From assembly GCA_900545215.1 (NCBI GenBank), contig UQXW01000002.1:76101-140100 (forward strand): a stretch of DNA of 64,000 nt. Reading direction: 5' to 3'. Below, piece by piece: positions 19,094 to 27,596 of the stretch. Numbering within the stretch: position 1 is the stretch's first letter; every line of letters starts with the position of its first letter. The DNA is from an uncultured Bacteroidota bacterium (GTDB lineage Bacteria > Bacteroidota > Bacteroidia > Bacteroidales > P3). The notes beneath the pieces were generated by a model. It worked only from the letters and a program-made list of their open reading frames with translations, was not told the DNA's origin and did no database searches. A program made the position numbers and the translations under genes.

Positions 19094-19120
19094 CAAATTT
19101 ACGAAAGAATTGTATCTTTG
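19094..19120. promoter_or_regulatory. Divergent -7 boxes, flippase operon and GT4-murF operon
   Basis: On the plus strand TATCTTTG (19113-19120) precedes the GT4 gene; on the minus strand TAAATTTG (19094-19101) precedes the flippase. The plus-strand box covers the first TTG of the GT4 reading frame, so transcription must begin after it. That is the main reason for placing the GT4 start at 19154. I see no convincing TTTG partner for either box. Confidence 0.6.
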
Positions 19121-19153
19121 CCTCGGTTTAGCAACGCAAAAAACGAACAAAAA

Positions 19154-20284
19154 TTGAGAATAGGAGTAAATACGAGGCTTCTGCTGAAAGACAAGCTCGA
19201 AGGAATCGGGTATTTCACCCTTAAAACAATGCAAAGACTTGCCGCCGACCACCCGGAAGTCGAATTCATTTTCTTTTTCGACCGACCTTACAACCCTGAA
19301 TTTGTTTTCGCTCCGAACGTCAAGCCCGTGGTCGTTCCCCTTCCCACAAGACACCCGTTCTTATGGTACATCTATTTCGAGATACTGCTGCCGATTTATC
19401 TCAAACTGTACAAAATCGACCTTTTCTTCTCTCCCGACGGATATATTCCCACATGGGGAGGCGTAAAGACGGTCTGCACGATTCATGACATAAACTATGA
19501 GCATGACCCCTCTTTCCTCGGCAACAATCTTTACTTGAAATACTACAAACATTTCTTCCCCATCTTCGCACGAAAAGCCACAAGGCTGACAACCGTTTCC
19601 GAATTCAGCCGTCGAGACATTGCAAAGACTTATCACGTTCCCTTGGAGAAGATAGATGTTGTGGGTTGTGCCGCAAACGAACTCTACAAGCCTTTCTCGG
19701 ACGAGGAGAACACCGAGACGAAAGCCCGTTACACCGACGGCAGGGACTATTTCTATTTCGTGGGAGCCTTGCACAAAAGGAAGAACCTCACAAATCTTTT
19801 CAAGGCTTTCGATTTGTTCAAAAGCAAAACCCGTTCCGATGTGAAGCTCGTGATTGTCGGCAACAAGAAATGGTGGAAGGGCGAAATCGAAGACACATAC
19901 AACGCCATGCAGTACGCCTCAGATGTGGTCTTCACCTCACGCTTGCCGTTGGAAGAGGTGAACCGCATTGCCTCTGCAAGCATTGCCTGCGTCTTTGTCT
20001 CTTTGTTCGAGGGCTTCGGCATACCTCCTTTGGAGGCTTTCCGTTCCCACACGGCAGCCATAATATCCGACACGACATCTCTGCCGGAAGTCGGAGGCGA
20101 TGCGGCAATCTACGCAGACCCCTGCAATGTGGAAAGCATAGAACAGGCAATGGAAAACATTTACGACAATCCAACTCTGCGGAAGGAGTGCATTGCCAAA
20201 GGCATTCTCCAAGCGGATAAATTCAGTTGGAACAAAACAGCGGAAAAACTATGGAATACAATAATGAAAGCAATGCAACAGTAG
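19154..20284 (+). CDS. Glycosyltransferase family 4
   Basis: A 376-residue cytoplasmic GT-B glycosyltransferase. I place the start at the TTG at 19154, giving MRIGVNTRLLLKDKLEGIGYF, the standard GT4 opening; the longer frame would start inside the -7 promoter box. The C-terminal domain has the FVGALHKRKNL and EGFGIPPLEAF donor-binding motifs. It probably builds a surface polysaccharide or LPS component, in keeping with the divergent flippase. The end overlaps the murF start by 34 bp. Confidence 0.88.
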   Translation: MRIGVNTRLLLKDKLEGIGYFTLKTMQRLAADHPEVEFIFFFDRPYNPEFVFAPNVKPVVVPLPTRHPFLWYIYFEILLPIYLKLYKIDLFFSPDGYIPTWGGVKTVCTIHDINYEHDPSFLGNNLYLKYYKHFFPIFARKATRLTTVSEFSRRDIAKTYHVPLEKIDVVGCAANELYKPFSDEENTETKARYTDGRDYFYFVGALHKRKNLTNLFKAFDLFKSKTRSDVKLVIVGNKKWWKGEIEDTYNAMQYASDVVFTSRLPLEEVNRIASASIACVFVSLFEGFGIPPLEAFRSHTAAIISDTTSLPEVGGDAAIYADPCNVESIEQAMENIYDNPTLRKECIAKGILQADKFSWNKTAEKLWNTIMKAMQQ

Positions 20285-21618
20285 AAGAACTCTACGAATT
20301 ATATCTCACTCACCCTCATATCTGCACCGACTCCCGCAAAGTGCGGCAGGGAGACATCTTTTTTGCTTTGAGGGGCGGGAATTTCGACGGCAACAAGTTC
20401 GCACTCACGGCTCTCTCACAGGGAGCGGCGGCAGTGGTTTCCGACTCGGAGGAGGTTCGTCTCGAATACGAAAAAACGAAAGGGCGTTTCAACGAAACGA
20501 AACCCCCTTTCGACAAAACGGAAGGGCGAAAGAATTTTTTCTTTTGCCGAGACAGTTTGGAGATGTTGCAAAGACTTGCCGCACACCACCGTAAGCAACT
20601 GCCGACAACCATCATCGGAATAAGCGGAACAAACGGCAAGACGACGACCAAGGAATTGATACACGCCGTTCTTTCTTCACGTTTCAGAACACAGGCAACG
20701 CAGGGCAACCTCAACAATCACATCGGGGTGCCTCTCACCCTCCTTTCCATCTCTCCGCAAACCGAGGTTGCAATAGTGGAAATGGGTGCCAACCACCCGG
20801 GCGAAATAGCTTTCCTATGCCGAATGGCACAACCCGACATGGGCATATTGACCAACATAGGCACGGCTCACATAGAGGGTTTCAAAACACGTGAGAACAT
20901 AATCGAGACGAAGAAGGCACTTTTCGAGAGCGTGAAACACGGCAACAGCCCGAAAGCACATCTCTTCGTCAACGCGGACGACCCTGCACTATGCACGGAG
21001 GACTTCGACAAGAAAACAACTTATTCGTTGAACAATCCATCCGACATGAAAGCCGAAGCGGAACACTCATGCCCGTACGCGACAATACGCATAGAGGGGA
21101 TAAGAATACAATCGCAACTCATAGGCGGCTACAATGCCTACAACATGCTTGCAGCCTACACCATCGGCAGGCACTTCGGCATTAAGAAAGAAGAAATATG
21201 TCAATCCATCGAACAATATAAACCCTCCAATCAGCGTTCGCAAATATTAAAAACAGACAACAACACCTTAATTCTCGATTGCTACAATGCCAACCCATCG
21301 TCCTGCAAAGCGGCAATAGAGGCTTTGGCAGACATGGAAGCGAAACACAAAAGGGTTTTCATGGGAGCGATGAGAGAGTTGGGCGATGTATCGGAAGAGG
21401 AACACGAACGCTGCCTTGAACTGATGAAGAGCAAGAATTTCGAACAGATAGCACTCGTCGGCAAAGAGTATGAAGCCCTTGCCGGAAGCGATGTGCCGTG
21501 GTTCGAGACTTCGAGCGGATTGAGAGAATATCTTTTGCAGCACCCCTGCTCCGATTGTCTGATTTTGATAAAAGGATCGAGGTCAACGAAAATGGAAATC
21601 ATAGAAGATGTTTTATAA
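20251..21618 (+). CDS. murF: UDP-N-acetylmuramoyl-tripeptide--D-Ala-D-Ala ligase
   Basis: A 455-residue Mur ligase adding D-Ala-D-Ala to UDP-MurNAc-tripeptide. It has the N-terminal domain (CTDSRKVRQGDIFFAL), the P-loop GTNGKTTT at residues 126-133, and a C-terminal domain with DCYNANPSS. Residues 70-96 form an unusual hydrophilic insertion (with NETKPPFDKTEGRKN) that separates two conserved segments. Its DNA resembles the dispersed intergenic repeat family. I chose the ATG at 20251 over a TTG at 20227. The stop lies 11 bp inside anmK. Confidence 0.94.
   Translation: MEYNNESNATVEELYELYLTHPHICTDSRKVRQGDIFFALRGGNFDGNKFALTALSQGAAAVVSDSEEVRLEYEKTKGRFNETKPPFDKTEGRKNFFFCRDSLEMLQRLAAHHRKQLPTTIIGISGTNGKTTTKELIHAVLSSRFRTQATQGNLNNHIGVPLTLLSISPQTEVAIVEMGANHPGEIAFLCRMAQPDMGILTNIGTAHIEGFKTRENIIETKKALFESVKHGNSPKAHLFVNADDPALCTEDFDKKTTYSLNNPSDMKAEAEHSCPYATIRIEGIRIQSQLIGGYNAYNMLAAYTIGRHFGIKKEEICQSIEQYKPSNQRSQILKTDNNTLILDCYNANPSSCKAAIEALADMEAKHKRVFMGAMRELGDVSEEEHERCLELMKSKNFEQIALVGKEYEALAGSDVPWFETSSGLREYLLQHPCSDCLILIKGSRSTKMEIIEDVL
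20461..20548. repeat. Dispersed repeat-like sequence inside murF (copy D)
   Basis: GGGCGTTTCAACGAAACG, then a GGGCGAAAG element and TTTTTTCTTTTGCCGAG. This layout matches the intergenic copies. The reading frame stays open, so it is translated as the residue 70-96 insertion. Confidence 0.5.
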
Positions 21619-22669
21619 AGCGGTAGGTCTCATGTCCGGAACTTCGTTGGACGGCTTGGATATGGCCTATTGCGAGTTCGAGGAGAAGAACGGGGAATGG
21701 AAATACGAAATTCGTCAAGCCGAAACGGTGGAATACACCGACGACTTGCGTAAGAGGATAATTTCCATGGAGACCGCCTCCGGCGAAGAACTCTCACGCT
21801 TCGATATGGAGTTGGGGCATTTTTTCGGAATGCAGGCAGAGGACTTCATCAGACGACATGAACTCACGCCCGACCTCGTAAGCTCGCACGGGCAAACCAT
21901 CTTCCATCGACCTTCCGCCGGTTACACGACGCAGATAGGCAGCCTCGCCGCAATCTGTTCCCATGTCCGCACAAAGACTGTGGGAGATTTCCGCACGCTC
22001 GACCTTGCCCTCGGAGGACAAGGGGCACCTCTCGTTCCGATCGGCGATTTGCTTTTGTTCAAGGACTATGAGAACTGCCTGAACATAGGAGGCTTTGCCA
22101 ACATAACGCACAAAGACGATGGCGGGATGAGGGCTTACGACATTTGTCCTGCGAATATAGTCCTCAACCGCCTGAGTCGTGAAAAGGGAATGCCTTTCGA
22201 CGAAGACGGACGCTTGGCAGAAAGCGGCAAAATCGACGACGCACTCTTGGAAAAGTTGAACGCACTGCCATATTACAAGGAAAAGCACTCCAAATCCTTG
22301 GGAAGCGAATGGGTGAAGGCGAACATAGACCCGCTTTTGGCTGAAAGCGGACTCTCGACCGAAGACCTGCTTGCAACATACACCGCTCACGCCGCCGAAC
22401 AAATCGCAAAAAATATATGCGGCAGGACAATAGTCAGCGGAGGCGGTGCATACAACGCATATCTGCTCTCTTCGATAAGAAAGAATTGCGGATACGAGAT
22501 AACCACAGCCGAGAAAAAGATAACAGATTACAAAGAAGCCATGATATTTGCCTTCCTCGGAGTTCTGAGAGACTGCAATCGGGTGAATTGTCTTTCTTCC
22601 GTAACCGGAGCGAGGCAATCCTCCTGCTGCGGAACGGTAATTCAATGGATCGAAACAAAGAGAACATAA
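21608..22669 (+). CDS. anmK: Anhydro-N-acetylmuramic acid kinase
   Basis: A 353-residue sugar kinase that opens and phosphorylates 1,6-anhydro-MurNAc to MurNAc-6-P during peptidoglycan recycling. The diagnostic GLMSGTSLDGLD motif is at residues 7-18, with DLVSSHGQTIFH and a C-terminal VSGGGAYNAYL nucleotide-binding motif. It overlaps murF by 11 bp and its stop overlaps the sigma factor start (TAATG). It is somewhat shorter than E. coli AnmK but contains all core motifs. Confidence 0.95.
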   Translation: MFYKAVGLMSGTSLDGLDMAYCEFEEKNGEWKYEIRQAETVEYTDDLRKRIISMETASGEELSRFDMELGHFFGMQAEDFIRRHELTPDLVSSHGQTIFHRPSAGYTTQIGSLAAICSHVRTKTVGDFRTLDLALGGQGAPLVPIGDLLLFKDYENCLNIGGFANITHKDDGGMRAYDICPANIVLNRLSREKGMPFDEDGRLAESGKIDDALLEKLNALPYYKEKHSKSLGSEWVKANIDPLLAESGLSTEDLLATYTAHAAEQIAKNICGRTIVSGGGAYNAYLLSSIRKNCGYEITTAEKKITDYKEAMIFAFLGVLRDCNRVNCLSSVTGARQSSCCGTVIQWIETKRT

Positions 22670-23253
22670 TGATTTTACACCTTATAAGCAAAAAAGAACC
22701 CCAAACGGAAGAGGCGGAAATCCTTTCTCTGATAAAGCATAAAGCCACCAGAGAAAGGGGATATGCCAAACTTATTGCCAAATACTCGGAAAAAGTTTAT
22801 TGGCAGATAAGGCGTATGGTCTATGAGCATGAAGACGCCGACGATTTGACGCAAGAGGTATTCATAAAGGTGTTTGAAAACATAGAATCCTTCAACAGCT
22901 CCTCCAAACTCTCGACATGGATTTACAGAATAGCATATAATCACACCATAAACTTCATCAAGTCCAAAAGTCGCCGCATGTCGAAAAACAATACGGGATT
23001 TGAAGAAAGCATATTGGACAACCTGCCCTCCGACATCATGTTCGAGACGGAGAAATTCAATCTTACGCTGCAAAAAGCCATACTTTCGCTTCCGCCGAAG
23101 CAAAGAGCGGTGTTTCAGATGAGGTATTACGACGAACTTCCCTTCGCTCAAATATCCCAGATAACAAAAACGAGCCAAGGGGCTTTGAAAGCATCATATC
23201 ACATTGCCGTCCAAAAGATTGAGGACTACATAAAGGAACACGATATCCTGTAA
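22669..23253 (+). CDS. ECF-type RNA polymerase sigma factor
   Basis: A 194-residue sigma-70 family protein. Region 2 (residues about 38-105) has DADDLTQEVFIKVFENI and STWIYRIAYN; region 4 (about 130-190) has LPPKQRAVFQMRYYDELPFAQIS. Region 1.1 and region 3 are absent, as in ECF factors. The start at 22669 shares its A with the anmK stop (TAATG). It is followed by a single-pass membrane protein and a periplasmic protein, a probable signalling set. Confidence 0.92.
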   Translation: MILHLISKKEPQTEEAEILSLIKHKATRERGYAKLIAKYSEKVYWQIRRMVYEHEDADDLTQEVFIKVFENIESFNSSSKLSTWIYRIAYNHTINFIKSKSRRMSKNNTGFEESILDNLPSDIMFETEKFNLTLQKAILSLPPKQRAVFQMRYYDELPFAQISQITKTSQGALKASYHIAVQKIEDYIKEHDIL

Positions 23254-23328
23254 CCCCCCTCTTAAATATTGCAAACGGATTAAACTTGACAACAATACGT
23301 TGTCTAAACTCGCAAAACGCAAAACAAA

Positions 23329-23748
23329 ATGGAACAAAAAGAAAACCCGTTCAAAGTACCGGAGAACTATTTCGCCTCGCTGAACGAAAAACTCAATGCA
23401 AAAGCAGCCGAAACCCATGTTTCGAGTCCCCGCTTGTTCAAATACGTTGCCAGCCTCACCGCCGTGGTCGTATTGACGTTGAGTGCATGGTTGGTGTTCT
23501 TCCAAAACACCGACTTGGATTTGAGACAGAACAAAGCATTCGCCTTTTTGTTCAACGGATTTACCGAAAAAGATACAAAAACAGAGAAAGCCGATGTGCA
23601 GAAAGCTGCATGGCAGGCTCAAAAAAACGAATTGAAGAAAGAAGCAGAGCAAATAGTCTTCACGGAGGACGAATTGCTATACATGGAATACTTCGTCGAA
23701 CAAGACGAAAACGAGTTGTGGTTATCGAATACGGAGGTCGAGAAATGA
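23329..23748 (+). CDS. Single-pass membrane protein, probable anti-sigma partner
   Basis: A 139-residue protein: a short cytoplasmic N-terminus with ENPFKVPENYFASL (a motif I recall from proteins encoded beside Bacteroidetes ECF sigma factors), one membrane helix at about residues 38-56, and an acidic, Lys/Glu-rich periplasmic tail. No zinc-binding HxxxCxxC anti-sigma motif is visible. Position and topology suggest that it holds the upstream sigma factor, but this is inference. Its stop overlaps the next gene's start (ATGA). Confidence 0.75.
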   Translation: MEQKENPFKVPENYFASLNEKLNAKAAETHVSSPRLFKYVASLTAVVVLTLSAWLVFFQNTDLDLRQNKAFAFLFNGFTEKDTKTEKADVQKAAWQAQKNELKKEAEQIVFTEDELLYMEYFVEQDENELWLSNTEVEK

Positions 23749-24236
23749 GAAAAGGAATTGTATTATGCCTTACGGCGGTTTTGATAAGCGTTGCCTCCAT
23801 CGCACAGGACGCACACAAGAAAATAGACCGTGAAACGCTGAAAGAGAAAATTCTGAAAAAGAAGAAAGCGGTTTATGTCGAGCGTTTGGCACTGACCAAG
23901 GAGGAAACGGACAAGTTTTGGGACATATACGAGGATTACTATGAGGCATTGTTCAAGCTCCGAACGGACGAACACAAGTTCAAATGCAAATTCAAGAACA
24001 AAAACCTGCTGAACCTCGATGCCAAAACGGCTGAGGAGTACATCAAAATCAGTTTGGAAACGGATAAAAAGATAAACGAAATCAGAGAAGAGTACGTCGA
24101 AAAATTCATGAAGGTGCTTCCTCCGCAAAAAGTGGCAAAGCTGATTGACGAAGAAGCCAGAATACTTCGGGAATTGGCTGACGGAGGACACCAAAAGAAC
24201 GGAAAACACGGTTGCGGGAAACCATCTGAAAAATAA
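23745..24236 (+). CDS. Periplasmic Spy/LTXXQ-like helical protein
   Basis: A 163-residue exported protein with a signal peptide (residues 1-21, ending SIAQ) and a mature part made almost entirely of charged amphipathic helices. It contains ALTKEETDKFWDIYEDYYEA and KVLPPQKVAKLIDEEARI, the repeated helix-loop layout of Spy/CpxP/CnrX-like periplasmic sensors and chaperones. Encoded in one coupled operon with an ECF sigma factor and a membrane protein, it may sense envelope stress or be the effector. Confidence 0.75.
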   Translation: MRKGIVLCLTAVLISVASIAQDAHKKIDRETLKEKILKKKKAVYVERLALTKEETDKFWDIYEDYYEALFKLRTDEHKFKCKFKNKNLLNLDAKTAEEYIKISLETDKKINEIREEYVEKFMKVLPPQKVAKLIDEEARILRELADGGHQKNGKHGCGKPSEK

Positions 24237-24239
24237 AAC

Positions 24240-24335
24240 GGTATAAGAGCAAAATCGAAACGGCGGAAAAATTTTCCAATACGTCGTTTCGATTTTTTCT
24301 TTCGGCATTTCATCAAGACTGAAACGCCGTTTGGT
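24240..24335. repeat. Dispersed repeat copy E with terminator hairpin
   Basis: ATCGAAACGGCG ... CGTCGTTTCGAT forms a 12-bp stem with one G-T pair, followed by a T-run and CTTTCGGCATTTC, then GAAACGCCGTTTG. It acts as the likely terminator of the sigma-factor operon and belongs to the repeat family by its core words. Confidence 0.6.
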
Positions 24336-24384
24336 TGCAAAGAGGAAAAGAACCGTTTTTCTCAAAACCCGAACTCCAAATCGC

Positions 24385-25170
24385 ATGAGCATTACCATCG
24401 TCATCACACTTATCGTTTCGGGGCTTGTCGTGGGCTTCATCAACACCCTTTCGGCAGGAGGCACTACCATTTCCATAGCCCTTTATCTCGCTCTCGGACT
24501 TCCGCCCTCGGAAGCCAACGCCACCAACCGCATAGGCGTCATTCTGCAAAGCACCCTGCCCGCAGCGATGTGTGCAAGGAAAGGATTGCTCAAAAACACA
24601 GGCACTCCGCATCTTGCAATCTTCACCATGCTCGGAGCCTTGGCAGGCAGCATACTCTCCTTGGTGCTTCCGCAACACATCTTCTCATACGCAATGGGAG
24701 CAAGCCTTATGATGATGCTCTTCTTCATCTTTTCCTCACCCAAGAGCTTCGAGAAAGACGATGAAAAGAAAATATCCGAAGGTCTCAAACCGCTGCATTA
24801 CGCCGTTTTTTTCCTGATCGGCATATACGGAGGCTTCGTTCAAGTCGGCACGGGCTTCTTCCTGATGGCGGCAGGCAGCATGCTGTTGGGCTTCAACATC
24901 ATAAAGACCAACGCAATGAAGTCCACCATCATGGCAGCCTACACCGTGGTTGCCATAATCGTCTTCATGCAAAGCGGAAACATCGACTGGCAGTACGGTC
25001 TCTTGCACTCGGTAGGCACGCTCGCCGGCTCATACATCGCAACCCGCCTCGCCTTCAAGAAAGGTGCCGGCTTCGTACGCTGGATAATCATCGCCGTGAT
25101 ACTTTTCACAAGTCTGTATCTCTTCGACATCATAGACCTGAACCGGATTTTTCAAACTTTACTCCGGTAA
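24385..25170 (+). CDS. TauE/SafE family sulfite exporter-like membrane protein
   Basis: A 261-residue polytopic inner-membrane protein with about eight helices in two repeated halves. The N-terminal VSGLVVGFINTLSAGG and the mid-protein LIGIYGGFVQVGTGFFLM are the two family repeats. The family moves organosulfur compounds, sulfite or other small anions; the substrate here is unknown. The ATG at 24385 is chosen because the preceding residues are basic and lie over repeat DNA. It is probably monocistronic. Confidence 0.9.
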   Translation: MSITIVITLIVSGLVVGFINTLSAGGTTISIALYLALGLPPSEANATNRIGVILQSTLPAAMCARKGLLKNTGTPHLAIFTMLGALAGSILSLVLPQHIFSYAMGASLMMMLFFIFSSPKSFEKDDEKKISEGLKPLHYAVFFLIGIYGGFVQVGTGFFLMAAGSMLLGFNIIKTNAMKSTIMAAYTVVAIIVFMQSGNIDWQYGLLHSVGTLAGSYIATRLAFKKGAGFVRWIIIAVILFTSLYLFDIIDLNRIFQTLLR

Positions 25171-25173
25171 AGT

Positions 25174-25203
25174 TTTGCAATTCAATATAAATTCATATCT
25201 TTG
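25174..25203 (+). promoter_or_regulatory. Consensus Bacteroidetes promoter
   Basis: TTTG (25174-25177), 18-nt spacer, TATCTTTG (25196-25203); the lipoprotein ATG follows 27 nt later. Confidence 0.85.
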
Positions 25204-25229
25204 CAATCCAAGATAAAAACATAAGGGAT

Positions 25230-25682
25230 ATGAAGAGAATGATTTTAAGCCTTTGTGCCGTCGCCATGATGGCAGGCTGTGCCACAACCCAAAAAGAGAA
25301 ATACCAATCCATAAGAGAGAATGAAGTGCCGGAGAAGTACTCACGCGATTTTCACAAACGCCGTGCCGATGTGGAGCAAGTGAACTGGCAAATGGCAGAC
25401 TCCAACTGCTACATCGCCTCATTCAAAAGCAACGACAACACGGTCAGAATGAAATTCCGCAACACCTCCGTCGAAACGAGTTGGCTCATACCTTCGGAAT
25501 ACACACCGAGCAACATCACCGACTACATCAAAGCCAACTACGAAGGATACAAGACAGCAGAAGTCAACATAGTGGAAATACGCAACCAAAAGACCTATCG
25601 TGTTTCCATTTACAAGAAAAAAGACTTCAAGCTCTTGGAATTCGACCTTCAAGGCACTTTCGTCCAAGAAGTGGAAGACTAA
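25230..25682 (+). CDS. Putative lipoprotein, PepSY-like
   Basis: A 150-residue protein with a lipoprotein signal (MMAGC, Cys at residue 17). The mature domain alternates beta strands and one helix (SNCYIASFKSN, ITDYIKANYEGYKTAEVNIVEI, YRVSIYKKKDFKLLEFD), similar to the PepSY-like/DUF2874 lipoproteins of Bacteroidetes. Its function is unknown. It has its own consensus promoter and a strong terminator, so it is a single-gene unit. Confidence 0.8.
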   Translation: MKRMILSLCAVAMMAGCATTQKEKYQSIRENEVPEKYSRDFHKRRADVEQVNWQMADSNCYIASFKSNDNTVRMKFRNTSVETSWLIPSEYTPSNITDYIKANYEGYKTAEVNIVEIRNQKTYRVSIYKKKDFKLLEFDLQGTFVQEVED

Positions 25683-25688
25683 ACCGAC

Positions 25689-25728
25689 AAACGGGCAAGG
25701 CGAACCATGCGTCCGCTTTGCCCGTTTT
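25689..25728 (+). terminator. Terminator after the lipoprotein gene
   Basis: A 14-bp stem (25689-25702 / 25714-25727, one G-T pair) with an 11-nt loop; the arm ends in TTTT. Confidence 0.85.
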
Positions 25729-25742
25729 GCCATCGCATAAGT

Positions 25743-25859
25743 CAAAACCGATATTATGAGCAAACGATTACTCGCTGCACCACAGGTGCATACCACTCAT
25801 ACCTGCCGGAACTCCGAACCGAAAAAGGCTCTATCGGAAAGAAAGTAATAAAAGAATGA
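25743..25859 (+). pseudogene. Remnant of a T9SS C-terminal sorting domain
   Basis: In the frame ending at TGA 25857-25859 the sequence reads ...TTGAYHSYLPEL RTEKGSIGKKVIKE-stop. It closely matches the tail of the two paralogs downstream (HTEKGIIEKKVIKE-stop), and the bases after the stop are alike. No start codon or upstream body is present, so this looks like the leftover 3' end of a third family member or related cargo gene. The rest of the 25683-25931 gap holds only the terminator above. Confidence 0.6.
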
Positions 25860-25931
25860 AACCATAAGAGGTTTGAGAATATATGAACAGTTCAATCAAT
25901 TCGAATAATCAATCAAAAACACAAATGAGGT

Positions 25932-27584
25932 ATGAGAAAATCACTATTCTTTGTCATTTTGATGACGTGTGCCTTTCTTTTGAAAGCACAACAACAGGAT
26001 CGATGCGGGAATTTTTCGGGAGTCAACGTAATCTTCGAGGCTGATTCCATTATCCCCAACAGTACAAAAACAGTTATCTGCAATTTCGATACGGCGTATA
26101 TCAAATCGCCCGTCTATCGAACGGTATCTCTGTACAAATATGTGAACTCCAACGGTACCAAGGTATCGAGATTCATTCTTTCGGAAGATGATGACTTCGT
26201 GTATGACCAATGTTCGGAATACCAAGTCGTAACAATGCCGACGAACATCTCCGTAAACGATTTCGTTGTTTATAGAGACACTTTGTATTTCTGCGGACAA
26301 AGGTCTGTTCTCAATAATTTGGATTTCATTACTTACGGTTTCATTGCCTCAATCCCGATTGCGGATTTGTTTGCACAAGGTGCAGATTCGGCAAACTTCA
26401 TACGGTGCGGACACGAGATTAACAAACTGTTGGTCTTTCCCGATAAGAACAACAAATCCCACACTTCCGTATTCGCAACAGGAACGAGAAAATTCACGCC
26501 CGAGCCGTATGCCCTGCCGTTGGAACACTTTGACGACCCGACCGTGTGGGTCTTTCCACCCGATGAGTATTACGACTTTGTTTTATTGCACGATTTCAGT
26601 TCCACAACAATGCATTATGTCGAGTGTCCGTCGAAAAACACCATCGAAAAAATTCAAGACATTGCCGTATCGGCAGGCTGTGTGGAATTTGTCTCTTTGA
26701 AATATCCGAGAGGCACAGCATCTGATCCCCTATTCTACACCAACGACAATTATCTGACTTCAAAAAAGATGGTATATCGCAAATTCAGTTCAGGAAATTT
26801 GCAAGAGAGGAAAACGAACTATATCGATATCAAATTGTATGACCGCAATACCGGTACATATCTTGATACCAATACAAACAGAGGTATTTTCAACGTGAAA
26901 TTCGACCTGCTGAGTGGAGACAACTTCCTCTTATCCTTCAATTATTACTCACCCGGGTACCATGCTACCATTGTCAACAGGGTTCGATTCAACATGGGAA
27001 CTCAAAATTCGAGATTTGTCAATCTTCTTTCTTCCAGAGTATATGAGGGAACCTCTGCCAGATTCATCAAAGATTACAAATACATTGTCAATTCCCAACG
27101 ATTGATGTTGCTGATGGAAGACAACAATAATCATGATGGCGTTTACGATTTGAACCTGCAAACAAACGGGAACAATTACTTCTATAACGACACTCCGACT
27201 CAAATGTACAACTGTACGGAAATAGTTCCCAAAGATGTATTCGGAAACAGCTCGGCAGCATGGTCGGATATAGGCTCGTTCAACGGCATCATCAGAATGA
27301 AGAACGACGGTTTCAGACTTGTCGGAACATATCCTTATTGGGGCAGCGACAACTTGGCTTTCTTCCAATTCGTACGCCTTAAAACATCTTCATGCCATGA
27401 CAACATCATAAGAACGATTAAAAACACTCCTTTCCCTATCAATACTTTCGAATATGAGACATCAATCAACGAACTGACGCCTCAAACCGTTTCTATCGGA
27501 GTGCATAAGTTCTTGATGCCTGCCTACACTGGAACAAAAGGAGATTACAAATGTACAAATGCATTTATCGGAGATATCCATTAA
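25932..27584 (+). CDS. Secreted protein of unknown function
   Basis: A 550-residue protein I do not recognise. A signal peptide is present (residues 1-20, ending LKAQ). The mature part is rich in aromatic residues, Asn, Asp and Thr, suggesting beta-propeller or beta-sandwich structure, with scattered cysteines (such as CGNF, YDQCSEY, FIRCGHE) that may form disulfides. Unlike its neighbours it lacks a C-terminal T9SS domain. It precedes the duplicated T9SS cargo genes by 12 bp, so it is likely co-transcribed with them. Confidence 0.75.
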   Translation: MRKSLFFVILMTCAFLLKAQQQDRCGNFSGVNVIFEADSIIPNSTKTVICNFDTAYIKSPVYRTVSLYKYVNSNGTKVSRFILSEDDDFVYDQCSEYQVVTMPTNISVNDFVVYRDTLYFCGQRSVLNNLDFITYGFIASIPIADLFAQGADSANFIRCGHEINKLLVFPDKNNKSHTSVFATGTRKFTPEPYALPLEHFDDPTVWVFPPDEYYDFVLLHDFSSTTMHYVECPSKNTIEKIQDIAVSAGCVEFVSLKYPRGTASDPLFYTNDNYLTSKKMVYRKFSSGNLQERKTNYIDIKLYDRNTGTYLDTNTNRGIFNVKFDLLSGDNFLLSFNYYSPGYHATIVNRVRFNMGTQNSRFVNLLSSRVYEGTSARFIKDYKYIVNSQRLMLLMEDNNNHDGVYDLNLQTNGNNYFYNDTPTQMYNCTEIVPKDVFGNSSAAWSDIGSFNGIIRMKNDGFRLVGTYPYWGSDNLAFFQFVRLKTSSCHDNIIRTIKNTPFPINTFEYETSINELTPQTVSIGVHKFLMPAYTGTKGDYKCTNAFIGDIH

Positions 27585-27596
27585 AAAATCAAAGCT

